From contig JAFAQO010000336.1 of NCBI GenBank assembly GCA_019246375.1, positions 1 through 15,469 of the forward strand: a stretch of 15,469 nucleotides of DNA. Direction: 5' to 3'. A program made the position numbers and the translations under genes. The notes below the pieces were generated by a model, which did no database searches, was not told the DNA's origin, and worked only from the letters and a program-made list of their open reading frames with translations. Position 1 is the stretch's first letter, and each line of letters starts with the position of its first letter. This DNA is from Mycobacterium sp. (GTDB taxonomy: Bacteria > Actinomycetota > Actinomycetes > Mycobacteriales > Mycobacteriaceae). Positions 14,272 through 15,469 of this stretch are shown in pieces.

Positions 14272-14537
14272 CGCGCGGGCGGGCCATCGCGGAACTGGTT
14301 CTTGCCTGTGCCGCGGTAGTGGGGTGCGCATTGAGCTGGTCGCACGCGCGCGACACCGTGGTCGTCCCGCCCATCGCCGACGGACAACCGGACACCATGT
14401 CGGTGGTCTATGACCCTCAGCTGCTGCTGCTGACGCTGGTGCTGGCGACAGTCGCTGGAGTGCTGGCGGTGGTCGGAACCGCCAGACTGCGGCGCGCGCA
14501 GCGCGCCGCGGAAGCGACCGGCGGCGGCGTGGACTAA
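14265..14537 (+). CDS. Small two-helix membrane protein (Rv0514-like)
   Basis: A 90-residue protein with two hydrophobic helices, about 8-27 and 52-72, joined by a polar extracytoplasmic loop (HARDTVVVPPIADGQPD) and ending in a basic cytosolic tail (RLRRAQRAA). The positive-inside pattern is clear: the N-terminus has TRGR and the tail has several Arg. It starts within the end of the previous gene; either GTG 14265 or GTG 14268 may be used, the second giving the usual 4-nt GTGA overlap. Size and position after the haem locus agree with Rv0514 of M. tuberculosis, from memory. No catalytic motif is visible. The function is unknown; it probably partners with the overlapping upstream protein. Confidence 0.8.
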   Translation: MVTRGRAIAELVLACAAVVGCALSWSHARDTVVVPPIADGQPDTMSVVYDPQLLLLTLVLATVAGVLAVVGTARLRRAQRAAEATGGGVD

Positions 14538-14538
14538 T

Positions 14539-14558
14539 GGCAGCCACCCAAAGCTGCC
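14539..14558. terminator. Convergent hairpin terminator
   Basis: GGCAGC (14539-14544) and GCTGCC (14553-14558) form a perfect 6-bp stem with an 8-nt loop and one further U-G pair. It fills most of the 33-nt gap between two converging genes, so it can serve both strands. Confidence 0.5.
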
Positions 14559-14570
14559 GCCGGCCCCGAG

Positions 14571-15469
14571 TCAGCCGTGGGCCAGCGCGCGGGCGGCCAG
14601 CGCGCCGATAACAGGCGACAGGGTCTGGGCGTACTCGATCGTCACGTGGTTGTCGTCCCGGTAGACCAGGTCGTTGCCGATGATCACCGGGCAGCGCTCG
14701 GCGGTACAGAACAGCTCGGTCAGGTCTGCGTACTGCCCCCCGCCTGCCTTAGTCGCCGCCTGCTCCGCCGCGATGCCGGCGGCGTTGACCCCGACAGAAC
14801 GCGGCGGTGAACAGGCGCTGGCGTCGTCGAGGTGGCCAGACAGGCAGGTGGGCACGGTCGAGTGTGGATCCGGGATGGGCCCGAGCACAAGTACTTTCGC
14901 GCCGGTGCTGTGCAGCTGCGCCACCGTACGGGTCAGGCTTTCCATCCACGCCGGATCATATGCCGTGAAACTGAAGTCTGCGCCGTAGCGCCGGGACATG
15001 CTGAGCACGATCAGCCGAGGATGTTCAGCCTGCAACCGGCCCATGACCTGGCCTCGCCACTGCACGCATTCGGTGTACTCGCGTCCGAGGTACGGGCTGA
15101 CGATGGGCAGATCCTGCAGCGGGCAGGTGATCTTGCCCAGCGTCTCCAGTCGCCAGTGCCGCTGCTCGGCGACCTGCTTGAACGGTGGACTCCACATGGC
15201 GGCATGCGAGTCGCCGACCAGGGCCACCGTCGTCGGTGACGCGAGATCGCCGGTCGCGCAGTCGCTTTGGTTCCCGTTTCCAAGCGTGTCGCGCCACGAG
15301 CGCACGCAGCCGTTGACGAAGACGGCCGCCTTGTCGCCCGCCGCCCGGGCGAGCGGCGGGTCGAGGTTGGACGGGACCGCCCGCAGGCCGGCGGAGGCCG
15401 CGACCGCGTCGCGCACCTGGGCGACGGCCTGGCGCACCGCCGCCTCCTGCGGGCTGACGGCGGCAAGGT
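14571..15469 (-). CDS. Acyltransferase C-terminal SGNH domain (5' part outside window)
   Basis: About 299 residues of a larger protein; the frame is open to the right edge, so the true start lies outside and the in-frame GTG at 15437 is not taken as the start. The visible part is an SGNH hydrolase-type domain of the kind fused to acyltransferase-3 membrane domains (OafA/YrhL group; Rv0111, Rv0517 and Rv1254 in M. tuberculosis are examples). VALVGDSHAAMW holds the catalytic Ser block (near bases 15190-15225), and YRDDNHVTIEYA supplies the Asp/His pair near the C-terminus (bases 14629-14664). Several cysteines (in FVNGCVRSWRD, ITCPLQD, TCLSG, LFCTAERC) suggest disulphides in an extracytoplasmic domain. 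Such enzymes O-acylate envelope glycans or glycolipids. In M. tuberculosis the Rv0517 gene is on the other strand, so this may be a different paralogue. Confidence 0.88.
   Translation of the reverse strand, partial: LAAVSPQEAAVRQAVAQVRDAVAASAGLRAVPSNLDPPLARAAGDKAAVFVNGCVRSWRDTLGNGNQSDCATGDLASPTTVALVGDSHAAMWSPPFKQVAEQRHWRLETLGKITCPLQDLPIVSPYLGREYTECVQWRGQVMGRLQAEHPRLIVLSMSRRYGADFSFTAYDPAWMESLTRTVAQLHSTGAKVLVLGPIPDPHSTVPTCLSGHLDDASACSPPRSVGVNAAGIAAEQAATKAGGGQYADLTELFCTAERCPVIIGNDLVYRDDNHVTIEYAQTLSPVIGALAARALAHG

Noticed and set aside
1..15469. Search for tRNA, rRNA, CRISPR arrays, insertion sequences and riboswitches
   Set aside because: No cloverleaf with a tRNA signature, regular spacer-repeat array, transposase or recognisable riboswitch was seen by eye.

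Overview
The window is high-GC actinobacterial DNA with many GTG starts. Gene content and protein sequence place it in Mycobacterium, most likely a mycolate-cyclopropanating, slow-grower-type non-tuberculous species. The order proC - HTH gene - tiny basic ribosomal protein - galE2 - acyltransferase - cyclopropane synthase - hadD - serB1 - glutaredoxin-like - hemA-hemC-hemD-hemB follows, from memory, M. tuberculosis Rv0500 to Rv0512. Species cannot be fixed from this stretch.

Left part (1-3427, all +): the 3' part of proC (proline synthesis), a one-domain excisionase/MerR-type HTH protein, the 33-residue ribosomal protein bS22, and a two-gene unit of galE2 (SDR family) and an acyltransferase of the PlsC superfamily. 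This unit faces a minus-strand lipid block (3510-5953): serB1 (HAD phosphatase), then hadD and a cyclopropane mycolic acid synthase 11 nt apart. A large inverted repeat at 3443-3504 separates the converging units.

Middle (6081-12055, +): a small glutaredoxin-like protein, then the haem/tetrapyrrole operon hemA-hemC-hemD-hemB. It makes 5-aminolaevulinate from glutamyl-tRNA (HemA), porphobilinogen (HemB), hydroxymethylbilane (HemC) and uroporphyrinogen III (HemD, fused to a degenerate methyltransferase domain). hemD/hemB and hemB/next gene overlap by 1 and 4 nt. The last gene of the run is a proline-rich membrane protein. A good promoter (TTGGTA-17-TACCGT) sits before hemA.

Right part (12155-15469): a four-helix membrane protein and a DUF429 (RNase H-like) protein that I do not recall from the M. 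tuberculosis locus, so they look like an accessory insertion. Then come two overlapping small membrane protein genes, and on the minus strand the C-terminal SGNH domain of a membrane acyltransferase that runs off the window.

No tRNA, rRNA, CRISPR array or insertion sequence was seen. Most of the window is conserved core. The less ordinary items are lost catalytic residues in GalE2 and in the HemD methyltransferase domain, a PcaA/MmaA2-like enzyme at the cmaA2 position, several apparently leaderless starts, and the DUF429 region with its repeats.
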